DNA from: Acidobacteriaceae bacterium
Lineage (GTDB): Bacteria; Acidobacteriota; Terriglobia; Terriglobales; SbA1
Assembly (NCBI GenBank): GCA_003156615.1
Contig: PMHI01000123.1
Span: 1 to 7,057, forward strand
Reading direction: 5' to 3'
DNA length: 7,057 nt
Numbering within the stretch: position 1 is the first letter of the stretch; each line of letters starts with the position of its first letter. Made by a program: the position numbers and the translations under genes. Below are positions 5,965 through 7,057 of this stretch, piece by piece. The notes under the pieces are model-generated. The model did no database searches. It was not told where the DNA came from and saw only the letters and a list, made by a program, of their open reading frames with translations.

Positions 5965-7057
5965 CTTTTACCCGCCGGAGCTTCGTGCGACTTGTCCTTG
6001 GTTCAGCAGCATTCACCAAAACGCCATGGCTCTTAGCCCAAGGCGTCGCCGCTCACACGGTCAAGCCGGTGGCGCGGCCGGCCCCGTCGGGACGTCCCTT
6101 CTACGCGCATTTGGTGGACGTGGCGTCGGCTGCCGGGTTGAATGCTCCTGTGATATACGGCGGAGTGGAAAGCAAGAAGTACATTCTCGAAGCCACCGGT
6201 TGCGGTTGCGCCTTTATCGACTACGACAACGACGGCTGGATCGACATTTTCTTGTTGTCGGGCACACGCCTAACCGGAGATCCGCCGGGCGCAACCAACC
6301 GCCTTTACAAGAATAACCGCGACGGTACCTTTACGGATGTCACCGAGAAGGCAGGCCTGAAGGCGGTGGGATGGGCATCAGGTGTCTGCATCGGCGACTA
6401 CAACAATGACGGATTCGAGGATATCTTCTGTACTTACTTTGGGCAAAACCGCTTATATCGCAATAACGGCGATGGAACGTTTACCGACGTGACCAAGGGC
6501 GCCGGTCTGTTGAGCGATCAGCCCCGCTGGGGAGCGGGATGCAGTTTTCTCGATTACAACCGGGACGGGCGCCTTGATCTGTTCGTCTCCAACTACGTGC
6601 GCTTCTCCATCGAACATGCGCCGGTGCCAGGAGAGAACGTAAATTGCAATTGGAAAGGTGTTCCGGTCGAGTGTGGACCGCGTGGATTGCCCACGGGAAG
6701 ACATTCCTTGTACCGCAACAACGGTGACGGCACGTTTACGGACGTAAGCCAGGAGGCAGGCATTGCGAAGGCAACGGAGTGCTATGGAATGACGGTGGTC
6801 GCTGCCGATCTCGATGAAGATGGATGGACCGACATCTTCGTCGCATGCGACTCCACCCCAAGTTTGCTGTTTATGAACAACCATGACGGAACCTTTCGAG
6901 AGGAAGGTGTGCTGCGCGGGGTTGCGCTCAGCGACGATGGCATGGAGCAGGCGGGAATGGGCGTGGGAGTGGGCGACTATGACCTGGACGGCCATCTGGA
7001 TCTATTCAAGACTCACTTTGCGGACGATGCCAACGGCCTCTATCACAACGATGGCAA
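5961..7057 (+). CDS. CRTAC/FG-GAP beta-propeller protein with Tat signal (3' end outside window)
   Basis: The frame is open from TTG 5961 to the window end (365 codons). I chose TTG because the sequence right after it is a twin-arginine signal: FTRRSFVRLVLGSAA, with a likely cleavage at LLA-Q, residues 26-27. The only later start nearby, GTG 5985, would cut into that motif. GGAG at 5946-5949 precedes it by eleven bases. Five FG-GAP/VCBS calcium loops of the type DxDxDG are visible: DYDNDGWIDIF (residue 87), DYNNDGFEDIF (146), DYNRDGRLDLF (198), DLDEDGWTDIF (283) and DYDLDGHLDLF (339). Several blades also carry the companion strand NNGDGTFTDV. A family-typical insert with two cysteines, CNWKGVPVECGPRGLP (Cys 229 and 238), sits after the third loop. 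This identifies a CRTAC1-type propeller; a C-terminal ASPIC/UnbV domain is expected beyond the window. The fold binds calcium and ligands or proteins outside the cytoplasm; its biochemical role in bacteria is unknown. It is coupled to the TPR gene through the TTGA overlap. Confidence 0.93.
   Translation, partial: MTFTRRSFVRLVLGSAAFTKTPWLLAQGVAAHTVKPVARPAPSGRPFYAHLVDVASAAGLNAPVIYGGVESKKYILEATGCGCAFIDYDNDGWIDIFLLSGTRLTGDPPGATNRLYKNNRDGTFTDVTEKAGLKAVGWASGVCIGDYNNDGFEDIFCTYFGQNRLYRNNGDGTFTDVTKGAGLLSDQPRWGAGCSFLDYNRDGRLDLFVSNYVRFSIEHAPVPGENVNCNWKGVPVECGPRGLPTGRHSLYRNNGDGTFTDVSQEAGIAKATECYGMTVVAADLDEDGWTDIFVACDSTPSLLFMNNHDGTFREEGVLRGVALSDDGMEQAGMGVGVGDYDLDGHLDLFKTHFADDANGLYHNDG

Noticed and set aside
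6453..6995. Minus-strand 180-codon open frame in the propeller gene
   Set aside because: The opposite strand encodes the regular calcium-loop repeats; the antisense frame is a by-product of their codon pattern.

Overview
The window most likely comes from a soil or sediment member of the Acidobacteriota (Solibacter/Bryobacter/Koribacter-like). This rests on family recognition alone: a diheme 'photosynthetic reaction centre cytochrome c subunit'-type domain in a non-phototrophic setting, a multiheme TPR cytochrome, and a CRTAC/FG-GAP propeller protein encoded next to a TPR protein. All three types are common and expanded in that phylum. The DNA is moderately GC-rich and no rRNA, tRNA, CRISPR array or insertion sequence is visible.

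Layout. (1) 1-462 is the 3' end of an alpha/beta-hydrolase gene on the + strand. (2) 463-1163 is a decayed stretch with two gene remnants: on the - strand a degraded C-terminal piece of a CRTAC/FG-GAP protein, and on the + strand a Gfo/Idh/MocA oxidoreductase collapsed to its first and last segments. (3) 1106-3913 is a long exported protein with nine CXXCH haem sites. It fuses a seven-haem multiheme module, TPRs, a diheme reaction-centre-cytochrome-like domain and a C-terminal LolA/LolB-like beta domain. (4) 3914-4473 is a roughly 560-base gap holding at most one tiny basic ORF with a good ribosome binding site and a few short AATCGTT repeats. (5) 4474-5964 is an exported all-TPR protein. (6) From 5961 to the window end, overlapping the TPR gene by four bases, is a CRTAC/FG-GAP propeller protein with a twin-arginine signal and a TTG start.

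How they fit together. The last two genes look translationally coupled and should form one operon of exported proteins, a TPR scaffold plus a calcium-binding beta-propeller. The nonaheme fusion lies upstream on the same strand but is separated by the gap, so it probably has its own transcript. All three intact products are predicted to be extracytoplasmic and may share one periplasmic or cell-surface process, but nothing in the sequence gives a substrate. The strongest observations are the domain fusion in the cytochrome, the TTG-started Tat propeller overlapping the TPR gene, and the pair of pseudogenes with recognisable ends.
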